Of a stretch of 64,000 nucleotides of DNA, positions 50,801-60,269 are shown piece by piece (positions within the stretch are counted from its first letter, which is position 1; every line of letters starts with the position of its first letter). Under the pieces are notes generated by a model. It saw only the letters and a list, made by a program, of their open reading frames with translations. It ran no database searches and had not been told where the DNA came from. Source of the DNA: Microbacterium wangchenii (GTDB taxonomy: Bacteria > Actinomycetota > Actinomycetes > Actinomycetales > Microbacteriaceae). Position numbers and translations under genes: made by a program. The stretch lies in NCBI RefSeq assembly GCF_004564355.1, contig NZ_CP038266.1, forward strand, positions 1,364,001 to 1,428,000. Reading direction: 5' to 3'.

Positions 50801-51762
50801 CGGGGGACCGCCCTGGACTGTTCGAGGCCGCCGACGGCGCCGGCGGAATCGCCGTAGTGCCGCAGGAACAGTCCCTCGAGCGACGGTGGTGCGGCGGCGA
50901 GCGCGTGCACGCCGAGCTGGGTGAGTGCAACGAGAACGTGGCCCATGGCGGCCGCGTCGACCGCGAACCCGACCCGGGTGCCGTCCTCTCCCGCCGAGAT
51001 GGTGAGGTCGTGGATTCCGGTGATGGACCGCAGCGTGGTCGGATCCTGCGCGACCACGGCGGTGACCGCAGTGCGGGACAAGTGGCGCAACTCGGTGATA
51101 CTGCCGCTCTCCACAGTGCGACCGTTACGGATGATGGTCACGGTGTCACAGAGCTTCTCGACCTCGCTCAGGATGTGGGAGGACAGCAGAACAGACTTGC
51201 CGGCGGCCTTGGCCTGCTGGACCTGCTCGGTGAAGATCGCCTCCATGAGCGGGTCCAGACCCGAGGTCGGCTCGTCGAAGATGTAGAGCTCCGGGTCGGT
51301 GAGGAACGCGGCGACCAGTGCCACCTTCTGGCGGTTTCCCTTCGAATAGGTCCGTGCCTTCTTCGTCGGGTCCAGGTCGAAGCGGTCCAGCAGTTCGGCC
51401 TTGCGGGATTGTCGGGTCGCGCTGTCGTACGACTGGCGATGCAGCCGTGTGAGGTAATCGATCGCCTCCCCGCCGGTGAGGTTCGGCCAGAGGCTCACAT
51501 CTCCGGGAACGTACGCCAACCGGCGGTGCAAGGCGACAGCATCGCGCCACGCGTCACCGCCGAAGAGCCGGGCGATGCCGGAATCCGTCCGCTGCAACCC
51601 CAGCAGAGCCCGGATCGTGGTCGATTTGCCGGCGCCGTTCGGCCCGAGGAAGCCGGCGATCTCCCCGGGACGGACGGTCAGGTTGAGGCCGTCGAGCGCT
51701 GCGACGGAGCCGAACGACTTGCGCAGATCGATGACTTCGATCGGATTGTCGGTCATGGACAT
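50797..51762 (-). CDS. ABC exporter ATP-binding protein
   Basis: A 321-aa ATPase. Walker A is GPNGAGKST, Walker B is LYIFDEPTSGLDPLM, and the signature YSKGNRQKVAL is of the degenerate type found in BcrA-like exporters. It pairs with the 12-helix permease downstream and probably gives resistance to a hydrophobic compound. ATG 51756 is an alternative start. Confidence 0.9.
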   Translation of the reverse strand: MSMTDNPIEVIDLRKSFGSVAALDGLNLTVRPGEIAGFLGPNGAGKSTTIRALLGLQRTDSGIARLFGGDAWRDAVALHRRLAYVPGDVSLWPNLTGGEAIDYLTRLHRQSYDSATRQSRKAELLDRFDLDPTKKARTYSKGNRQKVALVAAFLTDPELYIFDEPTSGLDPLMEAIFTEQVQQAKAAGKSVLLSSHILSEVEKLCDTVTIIRNGRTVESGSITELRHLSRTAVTAVVAQDPTTLRSITGIHDLTISAGEDGTRVGFAVDAAAMGHVLVALTQLGVHALAAAPPSLEGLFLRHYGDSAGAVGGLEQSRAVPR

Positions 51763-51867
51763 GTGGATGGGTCCGTTCGTAGGGGGTTCGTTGAGAGCGC
51801 GCGGGCAGCGCGCAGCGAATGCGGCGAGGCCGGGCGCGGCATCACCGGGTGCAGTCGGCGGGGTCGG

Positions 51868-52644
51868 CTACGGGGCGTGTTCGTCGGCGAGTACTCGCTG
51901 GACGCGGGTCCAGCCTTTCCAGCCCCGCTCCTCCAGGAGAGTCAGCAGCCGCCTCGCAGCCGGTGCGGCCTGAACCATGGTCGCGTCCAGCAGGGCGACG
52001 AAGCGGTCGTCCAACCCGTCGCCGCCGGCCGTGCCCGCCTCGACGGCACGCGTGTTGATCCGGTGCAGGACGTCGGCGGCCTCGACCACGCGCGGGTCGT
52101 CCGCCGTCCAATCCATCCCGTCGCTCAAGAGCGTGTAGAGCCGCACCATGTCGGGGTCATCCAGGTCGGCGTGCTTCTGGGCGATCACGGCGTCGATCTG
52201 GTCTGGTAGCTGGGCGGCGACCATGATCCAGGCGTTTCTTTCCATCTCGATGTACCGCTCTGCGATGCCGAGCCGGCGCAGCCGGTCCAGGTAGCCGACC
52301 ACGCTCGCGGGGAGCGCGGCCAACTCGCCGGCAGCGAGCCGGGCGAGGCGCCTCCGGGAGTCCTGCAGCCGTCGAACCTCGGCACGCAGCCGCTTGTCGA
52401 TGGCCCGCACCCCCACGGCGAACTCGTCCGGGCCGGCGTCGAGGAGGTCCTCCACCTGGGCAAGAGGTACGCCGGCGCCGGCCAGCACGTGGATGCGGAT
52501 CAGCCGCACGACGGCAGCGGCGTCGTAGCTGCGGTACCCGGAGCGGTCGCGTTCCGGCTCGGGCAGCAGCCCGATCTTGTGGTAGTGCCGGACGGTGGCC
52601 ACCGTCACCCCGGCATACGCGGCGAGTTGGCTGATCGCGAGCAT
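51868..52644 (-). CDS. MerR family transcriptional regulator
   Basis: A 258-aa regulator with an N-terminal MerR HTH (MLAISQLAAYAGVTVATVRH, then YHKIGLLPEPERD) and a helical dimerisation region. The C-terminal part of about 140 residues is likely a drug-binding domain. It is encoded 16 nt after the upstream exporter permease and before a second exporter, so it may control both. A GTG at 52653 is an alternative start. Confidence 0.87.
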   Translation of the reverse strand: MLAISQLAAYAGVTVATVRHYHKIGLLPEPERDRSGYRSYDAAAVVRLIRIHVLAGAGVPLAQVEDLLDAGPDEFAVGVRAIDKRLRAEVRRLQDSRRRLARLAAGELAALPASVVGYLDRLRRLGIAERYIEMERNAWIMVAAQLPDQIDAVIAQKHADLDDPDMVRLYTLLSDGMDWTADDPRVVEAADVLHRINTRAVEAGTAGGDGLDDRFVALLDATMVQAAPAARRLLTLLEERGWKGWTRVQRVLADEHAP

Positions 52645-52659
52645 GGCACTCACCCTGCC

Positions 52660-53433
52660 TCAGGAGATCTTCCGCCGGTAGACGACCTTCGCGGCGACGT
52701 ACGCTGCGACGAAGATGCCGACGCACCACGCGAGCGCGATCCAGATGTCGCCGCTCACCGGCTGCTGGGTGAACAGATCGCGGATGGTGTTCACGATGGA
52801 GGTCACCGGCTGGTGCTCCGCGAACCATCGCACAGGGCCGGGCATCGACTCGGTCGGCACGAACGCGGAGCTGATGAACGGCAGGAAGATCAGCGGGTAG
52901 GAGAAGGCACTGGCGCCCTCGATCGACTTCGCCGACAGACCGGCGATGACTGCGACCCAGGTGAGCGCAAGGATGAACAGGAGCAGGATGCCCGCCACAG
53001 CAAGCCACCCGAGCACGCCGGCATCCGCGCGGAAACCGAGCAGCAGCGCGACGCCGATCACCAGCACAACCGAGATGAGGTTGGCCATCAGCGAGGTCAG
53101 CACGTGCGCCCAGAGCGCTGCCGAGCGGGCGATGGGCATGGAGTGGAACCGGTCGAAGATACCGCCCTGCATGTCGGTGAAGAGCCGGTACGCGGTGTAC
53201 GAGATGCCCATCGCCACCGTGATCAGGAGGACGCCGGGCAGCACATAGTCGATGTATCCCCCCGAAGCGGAGTCGGGGCCGGTGTCCACGGCGCCGCCGA
53301 GCACGTAGACGAACAGCAGCATGATCGCGATCGGCATCACGGCTGTCGTGATGATCGTGTCGGGGCTGCGGGTGACGTGCTTCATCGAACGCCCGGTGAG
53401 GGTGGCGGTGTCGCCGAAGAAGCGCGTGGTCAT
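52660..53433 (-). CDS. ABC-2 type exporter permease (DrrB-like)
   Basis: A 257-aa protein with six predicted helices and the ABC-2 pattern (GISYTAYRLFTDMQGGIFDR, FHSMPIARSAALWAHVL). It resembles DrrB, the daunorubicin exporter permease. Its ATG overlaps the ATPase stop by four bases. Confidence 0.88.
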   Translation of the reverse strand: MTTRFFGDTATLTGRSMKHVTRSPDTIITTAVMPIAIMLLFVYVLGGAVDTGPDSASGGYIDYVLPGVLLITVAMGISYTAYRLFTDMQGGIFDRFHSMPIARSAALWAHVLTSLMANLISVVLVIGVALLLGFRADAGVLGWLAVAGILLLFILALTWVAVIAGLSAKSIEGASAFSYPLIFLPFISSAFVPTESMPGPVRWFAEHQPVTSIVNTIRDLFTQQPVSGDIWIALAWCVGIFVAAYVAAKVVYRRKIS

Positions 53434-54245
53434 GATGATCCCTTCTCGTCCGCACCGTCGTACCGGGCGCCGCTGTCGCTGTCCGCGCCCACGAGCGCGA
53501 GGAAGATGTCTTCGAGGGAAGGCTGTTTCTCGACGTACTCGACTCTGGTGGGCGGCAGCAGTCGCTTCAGCTCGTCCAGGGTTCCCTCGACGATGATCCG
53601 GCCCTTGTGCAGGATGGCGATCCGATCGGCCAGCTCCTCGGCTTCATCCAGATACTGCGTCGTCAGCAGCACCGTCGTCCCCCTCGCTGCGAGCTTTTCG
53701 ACGGCCTTCCACACCTCGATGCGCAGCTCCGGGTCAAGGCCGGTGGTCGGCTCGTCCAGGAACACCACCGGCGGGTTCCCGATCAGGCTCATCGCGATGT
53801 CCAGCCGTCGGCGCATGCCGCCCGAGTACGTGCCGACCTTCCGCCCGCCGGCATCCGTCAGTGAGAACCGGCCGAGCAGGTCGTCGGCGATCGCACCCGG
53901 GTTCGTCAGGTGGCGGAGCCTGGCCACGAGGACCAGATTCTCCCGCCCGGTGAGGATGTCGTCCACGGCGGCGAACTGACCGGTGAGGCTGATGGACTCC
54001 CGTACCTGTGCCGGCTGGGAGGAGACGTCGAAGCCGTTGACGGCGGCCGTCCCCGCGTCGGAGCGCAGGAGTGTGGACAGGATCCTCACGACGGTGGTCT
54101 TGCCCGCGCCGTTGGAGCCGAGGAGGGCGAAGATGCTCCCCGGGGCGACCTCGAAGTCCACCCCGCGCAGCACCGCGAGCTTCCCGTACGACTTCTCCAG
54201 CGCGTGCACCCGGATCGCCGGCGCACCTGTCGTCCCCGCGGTCAT
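53430..54245 (-). CDS. ABC exporter ATP-binding protein (DrrA-like)
   Basis: A 271-aa ATPase with Walker A GSNGAGKTT, signature YSGGMRRRLDIA and Walker B VVFLDEPTTGLDP. The DrrA-type C-terminal segment is present (VEYVEKQPSLEDIFLALVG). ATG 54245 has GGGAG upstream. An ORF extension further upstream is Arg-rich and unlikely to be coding. It is first gene of the exporter-MerR operon. Confidence 0.9.
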   Translation of the reverse strand: MTAGTTGAPAIRVHALEKSYGKLAVLRGVDFEVAPGSIFALLGSNGAGKTTVVRILSTLLRSDAGTAAVNGFDVSSQPAQVRESISLTGQFAAVDDILTGRENLVLVARLRHLTNPGAIADDLLGRFSLTDAGGRKVGTYSGGMRRRLDIAMSLIGNPPVVFLDEPTTGLDPELRIEVWKAVEKLAARGTTVLLTTQYLDEAEELADRIAILHKGRIIVEGTLDELKRLLPPTRVEYVEKQPSLEDIFLALVGADSDSGARYDGADEKGSS

Positions 54246-54365
54246 GACCGGCGGCTCCCGTTCTCTGACCCGTTGCCGATGTCGCCGACGACCTTCTCGA
54301 TGAAACCCGACATCATCCGCCTCTCTCGATGCGCCGCGCCGCCTTTGCGGGGGCCGCTGCACTCA

Positions 54366-54396
54366 GGATGCGGGGTTGATGCAGGATCAAGGTCAA
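54366..54396 (-). promoter_or_regulatory. Putative MerR-controlled promoter of the DrrAB-like operon
   Basis: On the minus strand TTGACC (54396-54391) is followed by a roughly 19-20 bp spacer and a weak -10 (CATCCT or GCATCC). The spacer contains the inverted repeat TTGATCCTGCATCAA (5-5-5). Overlong spacers with a palindrome between the two boxes are the hallmark of MerR-family promoters. Confidence 0.5.
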
Positions 54397-54481
54397 GCCC
54401 GAATCTGCCACGGAGGGGAGGGTGCGACCGAAGACGGCTCGCTGTCGTTCAGATGCGCCCGTGCCGCCCCCGTCGCTCGGG

Positions 54482-54784
54482 TCAGGCGGTGAACTCGGCT
54501 GCCACGGCGTACCGACCGGGACCGGGCCGCGCGATGGCTGCCGTGCGACGGGCGTACTCGACTGCCGCCGGGTCGCTCTGCGTGGCCTTCACATCCTCGG
54601 CGCTCTCCCAGACGGCGATGTTGATGACGCGCGTCCTGTCGAGGCTGGCGAGCAGCGTGACCGAGATGAATCCCTGCCGTGTGGAGATGACCTTCTCGGT
54701 GCCCTCGATCAGCAGGTCGATCAACTCCTGCTGGTTCGACGGCTCCACCTCGATGACGTTGACGAACGTGACGGGCTGGGACAT
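54482..54784 (-). CDS. Antibiotic biosynthesis monooxygenase (ABM) domain protein
   Basis: A 100-aa protein with the ABM dimeric alpha-beta barrel pattern (VTFVNVIEVEPSNQQELIDL, and VINIAVWESAEDVKAT). Members include cofactor-free monooxygenases and haem-degrading enzymes, so the activity is uncertain. ATG 54784 has GAAGGAG upstream. It is divergent from the cytochrome b gene. Confidence 0.85.
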   Translation of the reverse strand: MSQPVTFVNVIEVEPSNQQELIDLLIEGTEKVISTRQGFISVTLLASLDRTRVINIAVWESAEDVKATQSDPAAVEYARRTAAIARPGPGRYAVAAEFTA

Positions 54785-54962
54785 GTTCTTCTCCTTCATT
54801 CGCATCCACGGGACGGGAGGGTCCCTCTCAGTGAGGGAGACGAGACGGTCGTGCGGATTGTCAGGGCGGCGAGCGGCGTGGCGTCTCGCCTGACGTTTCG
54901 ACGGGTTACGTCGTCCTTGTCTACGCGGCGCGCATCGGCCGGCCGCGAGAGGAGGCGAGTCG

Positions 54963-56417
54963 TTGAGTCGTTCAGAGCACGGAACCGGGCAGCTCACGGA
55001 CCGATTGGCGCGCTGGCTGGACGACCGCACCAACATCGCGACGGTGATCTCGTCCTGGCAGCGACGGGTGATCCCGGATCATTGGTCGCTGCTGTTCGGG
55101 CAGGTCGCCGTGGCGAGTGCCGTGGTGTGCGGGCTGTCCGGGGTCTTCCTGCTGTTCTTCTACGAGCCCTCGACGACTGCGGTGATCTACGAAGGCGCCT
55201 ACCGACCGTTGCGCGGTATGGAGGTGTCGAAAGCGTTCGAATCGACGCTCGAGGTCTCGTTCGAGACCCGCGGCGGCCTGCTGGTGCGCCAGCTTCATCA
55301 CTGGAGCGCGTCGGCGATGATCGCGGCGGTGATGCTGCACATCCTGCGCGTCTTCTTCACGGGCGCGTTCCGGAAGCCTCGTGAGCTGACCTGGCTGCTG
55401 TGGATCGGCGTCCTCCTGTCGAGCATGGCGGCCGGGCTGCTGGGCCACATCCTCCCCGACGACGCCCTGTCGGGCACGAGCCTCATGGTGATGGACGGCC
55501 TGCTCAGGGGCATCCCGGTCATCGGCACATGGCTGTCGGCGCTCATCTTCCAGGGCCGTTTCCCCGGCGGTGCGATCGCAACCTTCTACCCTGTGCACGT
55601 CATGGTGCTCCCCGGCATCATCGTCGTGCTTCTGGTCGCTATCGGCGCGCTGAGCCTCCTGCACCGCCCTCCGCAGTTCCCGGGGCCCGGGCGCACCGAG
55701 CACAACGTCGTCGGGCGGCCGATGAAGGTCGCCCTGGTCACAAGCGTCGGCCTCTTCATGGTCGTCTCCGGGATCCTGACCGTGATCGCCGCGACCACCA
55801 CGGTCAATCCCATCTGGGTGTACGGGCCGGCCGATCCTGCCGTCGCCTCGGCGGGCGGGGGAGCGCTGTGGTACCTCGCGTTCCTCGACGGTGCTCAGCG
55901 CCTGGTGCCACCGGGATGGGAGGTGGTGCTGTTCGACCGCACCTGGACACCCGCGCTCCTCGTGCCCATCGGGGCAGCCGGGCTGTTCTTCCTGGCGGCG
56001 ATGAGCTACCCGTTCGTCGAGGGCTGGTTCACGGGCGACCAGGACGCGCACCACGTGCTGACCAGGCCGCGGGACGCACCGGCACGCACCGGCATCGGCG
56101 TCGCGGGCGTGGTCGTCTACGGGGTGCTGTGGCTGGCAGGCGGAAGCGATGTGATCGCGATGAAGCTCGCGCTGAGCAACGAAGGCCTGACCTTCGCCCT
56201 ACGGCTCACCCTCGTCCTCGGCCCCCTCGCCGCGTTCTCCCTGACGAGACGGATCTGCCTCGGACTGCAGCGCAGAGACCGCGATGTCGCCCTCCGCGGC
56301 CACGAGACGGGCAGGATCCTCCGCCGTCCGGGAGGCGAGTACGTCGAGGTCCATGGGCATGTCGGGCCTCTCCGAAGCCAGGACCGACGACGCGAGGGGA
56401 TATCCCATGCACAATGA
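54963..56417 (+). CDS. Orphan cytochrome b-like membrane protein
   Basis: A 484-aa protein similar to the actinobacterial bc-complex cytochrome b (RQLHHWSASAMIAAVMLHIL and QFPGPGRTEHNVVG are diagnostic). TTG 54963 has AGAGGAGG seven nt upstream. Helix B keeps both haem-ligand histidines (H112, H126). Helix D keeps H212, but the second expected ligand is Ile or Ala (226-227). The place of the PEWY quinol-site motif reads ALWY (301-304). No qcrA or qcrC lies nearby. It is therefore a divergent paralogue rather than the respiratory QcrB, and its function is unknown. Confidence 0.85.
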   Translation: MSRSEHGTGQLTDRLARWLDDRTNIATVISSWQRRVIPDHWSLLFGQVAVASAVVCGLSGVFLLFFYEPSTTAVIYEGAYRPLRGMEVSKAFESTLEVSFETRGGLLVRQLHHWSASAMIAAVMLHILRVFFTGAFRKPRELTWLLWIGVLLSSMAAGLLGHILPDDALSGTSLMVMDGLLRGIPVIGTWLSALIFQGRFPGGAIATFYPVHVMVLPGIIVVLLVAIGALSLLHRPPQFPGPGRTEHNVVGRPMKVALVTSVGLFMVVSGILTVIAATTTVNPIWVYGPADPAVASAGGGALWYLAFLDGAQRLVPPGWEVVLFDRTWTPALLVPIGAAGLFFLAAMSYPFVEGWFTGDQDAHHVLTRPRDAPARTGIGVAGVVVYGVLWLAGGSDVIAMKLALSNEGLTFALRLTLVLGPLAAFSLTRRICLGLQRRDRDVALRGHETGRILRRPGGEYVEVHGHVGPLRSQDRRREGISHAQ

Positions 56418-57414
56418 CCGTACGGATGCGGCGAAGGGACGAAGGATGCCGGCAGGCGCCACATCGCAGCCCGGCGAGCCGCCGGAGTTCGCGGACGCGA
56501 TCCGCGAACGAAGCGTCCTTCTGGGGCTGAGTTACCGCCTGCTCGGCTCGCTCGCCGACGCGGAGGATGCGGTGCAGGAGACCTACAGCCGCTGGTACCG
56601 GCTCAGCGATCACGAACGACGGAGCATCTCGCACCCGCGCGCGTGGCTCATCAAGACGGCCAGCCGCATCGGGCTGGACATGCTCGACTCCGCCCGTGCG
56701 CGCCGGGAGCACTACGTCGGCGAATGGCTTCCTGAACCCCTGCCCGCAGTCGGTCGATGGAGCAGCCAGGGGGCGGCGGGAGAGATGGACCCCGCGGACA
56801 GGGTGGCCCTGGACGACTCGGTGTCGATGGCGCTGCTCATCGTCCTGGAATCCATGACGCCGGCCGAACGGGTCGCGTTCGTGCTCCACGACGTCTTCCG
56901 GTACACCTTCGGCGAGATCGCCGACGTCGTGGGGCGCACACCGGCGGCGTGCCGCCAGCTCGCCTGGTCGGCTCGTCGTCGCATCGGTGAGCAGCAGCGG
57001 ACGCCCGTCCGGCCCGCCCAGCATGCTGCAGCCGTGCAGGCATTCAAGGCCGCATGGCAGCGGGGGGATCTGGCCGCACTCATCGACGTGCTCGACCCCG
57101 AGGCCACGGCCATCACGGACGGCGGCGGCCTCGTATCCGCGTCCCTGGAACCGCTGCACGGGGCGGAGGCCATCGCGACGTTCCTCCTGGGCGTGCGCGA
57201 TCGTCAGCCCGACCTCATCATCGGCGAGGAACTGGTCAACGGGGAGCCGGGGCTCGCGGCAACCGACGGCGAAGACCGCACGCTCGCCGTGCTCGCGCTC
57301 GCCGCGACCGACGACGGCCGCATCGCGCGGGTGTGGGCTGTCCGCAATCCGCAGAAGCTCGAGATGTGGGGCCCGTCGCGCCGACCGGGACGGGATGCAG
57401 CGCCGGGGCCATAG
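56407..57414 (+). CDS. ECF41-family sigma factor with SnoaL-like domain
   Basis: A 335-aa sigma factor. Region 2 (YRLLGSLADAEDAVQETYSR) and region 4 (MTPAERVAFVLHDVFRYTFG) are followed by a C-terminal SnoaL-like domain of about 110 residues carrying the DGGG motif (ITDGGGLV) typical of ECF41. In this group the fused domain takes the place of a separate anti-sigma factor. ATG 56407 overlaps the cytochrome b gene by 11 bp, so the two are coupled. ECF41 genes usually neighbour a small oxidoreductase or carboxymuconolactone gene, which is absent here. Confidence 0.87.
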   Translation: MHNDRTDAAKGRRMPAGATSQPGEPPEFADAIRERSVLLGLSYRLLGSLADAEDAVQETYSRWYRLSDHERRSISHPRAWLIKTASRIGLDMLDSARARREHYVGEWLPEPLPAVGRWSSQGAAGEMDPADRVALDDSVSMALLIVLESMTPAERVAFVLHDVFRYTFGEIADVVGRTPAACRQLAWSARRRIGEQQRTPVRPAQHAAAVQAFKAAWQRGDLAALIDVLDPEATAITDGGGLVSASLEPLHGAEAIATFLLGVRDRQPDLIIGEELVNGEPGLAATDGEDRTLAVLALAATDDGRIARVWAVRNPQKLEMWGPSRRPGRDAAPGP

Positions 57415-57502
57415 TGTGGGGTGAGCACAGGGTTGAGGGGCGCGTCAGGTGCGAACCGATGACGCCGGTCCCGTTCCTGACTGATGTTCACGGGGGTGAC
57501 GC

Positions 57503-60235
57503 GTGCGGTTGTTCGGACGCCAGGAGGAGCGGGCGAGGGTCGAAGGCGTCCTGGCGGAAGCGCAGGCCGGCCGAGGCGGCGTCCTGGTCGCCCGCGGTGA
57601 GGCCGGGATCGGGAAGTCGACACTGCTGGACTACGCCGGCGCCGTGGCCGAGCCGTCGGGGTTCCGGGTCGTGCGTGCGATCGGCATGGAGTCGGAGCGG
57701 CAGTTCGCCTACGCGGCGCTGCACCAGCTGTGTGCCCCTCTTCTGGAGCACGTCGCCGCGCTGGCCGAGCCCCAGCACGACGCGCTCGCCATCGCGTTCG
57801 GCACGAAGGCGGGCTCCCCGCCCGACCGGTTCCTCGTCGGCCTCGCCGTCTTGAATCTGCTGGCGGAGAGCGCTGACGAGCGGCCGCTCCTCTGCCTCAT
57901 CGACGACGCGCAATGGCTGGACCAGGCCTCGGCAGAGGTCATCGCCTTCGCGGCCCGGCGCGTGTACGCCGAACGCCTGGCACTGCTCATCGCAGCTCGC
58001 GATTCCGACCACGGCGAGTCCGCACCCTTCGACGGATTGCCGGCACTGACTCTCGGCGGGCTCGGGGAGAGCGACGCGCGGGCGCTGCTGGCTGCGGAGA
58101 TCCGCATCCCGATCGACGACGCGGTCCGCGATCGCGTCGTCGCGGAAGCACACGGGAATCCGCTGGCGCTGCTGGAGCTGCCGCGGAACTCCCGCCCCGA
58201 GATCCTGGCGAGCGGGTTCGGGGCGCGGGAGCGACCGAGCGTCGCACGCCGGATGGAGGAAGCCTTCCTGCAGCGGTCGGCGGCGCTGCCAGGGGAGACG
58301 CAAGGGCTGCTCCTGGTCGCTGCTGCCGAACCGACCGGTGAGGTGGCGTTGCTGTTCCGGGCAGCGTCGCACCTCGGCATCCCCCGCTCCGCCGCCGCTC
58401 CGGCGGAGAACGCCGGACTGTTCCGCATCGACTCGGCGGTCCGATTTCGTCACCCCCTGGTGCGCTCTGCCGTCTACGCCGCCGCCACGCCGTCCGAACG
58501 CCGTCGCGCGCACGAGGCGCTGGCGGCTGCCGGCGACGCACGCATCGATCCGGATCGCCACGCGTGGCATCGGGGGCAGGCCGCCCTCGGCCCGGACCAG
58601 GACGTCGCCGACGAGTTGGAGCGCGCCGGCCACCGGTCGCTCGCCCGCGGCGGTATGGCGGCGGCTGCTGCGTTCCTCCAGCGTGCGGCCGAGCTCACGC
58701 CCGAACCCGCGCTGCGCACACAGCGGGCGACCCTCGCGGCGCAGGCGAAATACGAGGCGGGCGCGGCGGACGAGGCGTTGACGCTGCTCGCGCTCGCCGC
58801 GCAAGGACCGCTCAGTCCTTTTGAGGCGGCTCGGCTCATTCTGTTCCGCGCGCACACGACCTTCTACCTCGCGCAGGGCAACGATGTCCCCTTGGAATTC
58901 CTGGATGCTGCGCGTGCGTTGACGCCGCTTGAGCCGAGGATGGCGCGGGAGTCTTTTCTGTTCGCCCTCAACGCCGCCATCATCATCGGCGGCGATGTGC
59001 GCGGCGCCGCCGAGGCCGCCCGGGCCGCACCTCGCGCGCCGGAGCCTCCCCGGCCCCTCGACCTGCTGCTCGACGGTCTCGTGTCGATCTATACGGAGGG
59101 CTACACCGCCGGTGTGAGCCGGCTCCGGGCGGCGCTGACATCGTTCTGCGACGAGGAACTCGATAGAGACGCCGTCGGGCAGACCGACAGCGACCGCTGG
59201 CTGTGGCTCGCGAACCGCACGGCCCTCGCGCTCTTCGACGACGATCTGATGCACGACCTGGCGGTGCGCAATGTCGCCATCACCCGCAAGGCGGGGGCGT
59301 TGGCGACCCTTCGCGCCGCCCTGGTCTCGCACTCCGTCGCCCTCGCCCTGAGTGGCGACTTCACCGGTGCGGAGGCGATCGTGGCGGAAGCCGCGGCGAT
59401 CGCTCGCGCGACAGGGGCGGCCTCCCTGCGGTACGGGGACCTCATCCTGGCGTCGTGGCGCGGACGGACGGCGGAGACCACCGCGCTCCACCGGGAAAGC
59501 GTCCGGGGGAGGGAGGAGGGTCGGGGAGCGGAGGTCACGCTGGCGCACTACGCGCTCGCCGTGCTCCACAACGCCACCGGCGAGTTCCTTCCCGCCCTGA
59601 CCGCGGCCCAGCGCGCGGTGGAGTCCGATGAGCTCGCCGTCGTGAGCCTGGCTCTCCCGGAGCTCGTCGAAGCGGCCGCGCGGTCCGGGCGCCTGGATCA
59701 GGCTCGCGCAGCCGCCGACGAGCTGGGCGTGCGAGCGCAGGCGAGCGGCACGCACTGGGCGCGCGGTCTGGCGGCCGGTGCACAGGCGCTGATCGCCCAG
59801 GACAGCGATGCGGAAGGGCACTACCGCGAAGCGATCGAGCAGCTGACCGGTTCCCGCGCCGCGGGTCACCTCGCCCGAACCCACCTCGTCTACGGTGAAT
59901 GGCTCCGCCGGGAAGGCCGCCGCCGCGATGCGCGCGAGCAGCTGCGTACGGCGCACGACATGCTGACCGACATGAGCGCGGCGGGGTTCGCCGAACGTGC
60001 GGCGAAGGAATTGCGCGCCACAGGCGAGCACCCGCGTGCACGCGCATCCGCGCCCGGCGTGGTGCTGACGGAGCAGGAGCTGCACATCGCACGTCTGGTC
60101 GCCACCGGAGCCACCTCCCGGGAGGTCGCCGCGACGCTGTTCCTCAGTCCGCGGACGATCGAGGCTCACCTGCGGAGCATCTTCCGGAAGCTGGGCATCA
60201 CTTCCCGTCGCCACCTCAAGGAACTGCAGCTCTGA
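57503..60235 (+). CDS. LuxR family regulator with AAA ATPase domain (LAL type)
   Basis: A 910-aa regulator. The N-terminal ATPase has Walker A GEAGIGKST near residues 32-40 and a Walker B-like LLCLIDDAQW. A long helical, TPR-like middle (about 380-830) follows. The C-terminal LuxR HTH occupies about 850-910 (LTEQELHIARLVATGATSRE, then VAATLFLSPRTIEAHLRSIF). LAL regulators activate sugar or antibiotic genes. It starts at GTG 57503, 88 nt after the sigma gene. Its target is unknown. Confidence 0.9.
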   Translation: MRLFGRQEERARVEGVLAEAQAGRGGVLVARGEAGIGKSTLLDYAGAVAEPSGFRVVRAIGMESERQFAYAALHQLCAPLLEHVAALAEPQHDALAIAFGTKAGSPPDRFLVGLAVLNLLAESADERPLLCLIDDAQWLDQASAEVIAFAARRVYAERLALLIAARDSDHGESAPFDGLPALTLGGLGESDARALLAAEIRIPIDDAVRDRVVAEAHGNPLALLELPRNSRPEILASGFGARERPSVARRMEEAFLQRSAALPGETQGLLLVAAAEPTGEVALLFRAASHLGIPRSAAAPAENAGLFRIDSAVRFRHPLVRSAVYAAATPSERRRAHEALAAAGDARIDPDRHAWHRGQAALGPDQDVADELERAGHRSLARGGMAAAAAFLQRAAELTPEPALRTQRATLAAQAKYEAGAADEALTLLALAAQGPLSPFEAARLILFRAHTTFYLAQGNDVPLEFLDAARALTPLEPRMARESFLFALNAAIIIGGDVRGAAEAARAAPRAPEPPRPLDLLLDGLVSIYTEGYTAGVSRLRAALTSFCDEELDRDAVGQTDSDRWLWLANRTALALFDDDLMHDLAVRNVAITRKAGALATLRAALVSHSVALALSGDFTGAEAIVAEAAAIARATGAASLRYGDLILASWRGRTAETTALHRESVRGREEGRGAEVTLAHYALAVLHNATGEFLPALTAAQRAVESDELAVVSLALPELVEAAARSGRLDQARAAADELGVRAQASGTHWARGLAAGAQALIAQDSDAEGHYREAIEQLTGSRAAGHLARTHLVYGEWLRREGRRRDAREQLRTAHDMLTDMSAAGFAERAAKELRATGEHPRARASAPGVVLTEQELHIARLVATGATSREVAATLFLSPRTIEAHLRSIFRKLGITSRRHLKELQL

Positions 60236-60269
60236 CCTGGGCTCGATGCCTCAGGACCCGGCGCCGAGC

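Noticed and set aside
57488..60214. A 908-codon minus-strand ORF opposite the LuxR-type regulator
   Set aside because: It is the mirror frame of a gene with clear Walker A and LuxR HTH motifs.
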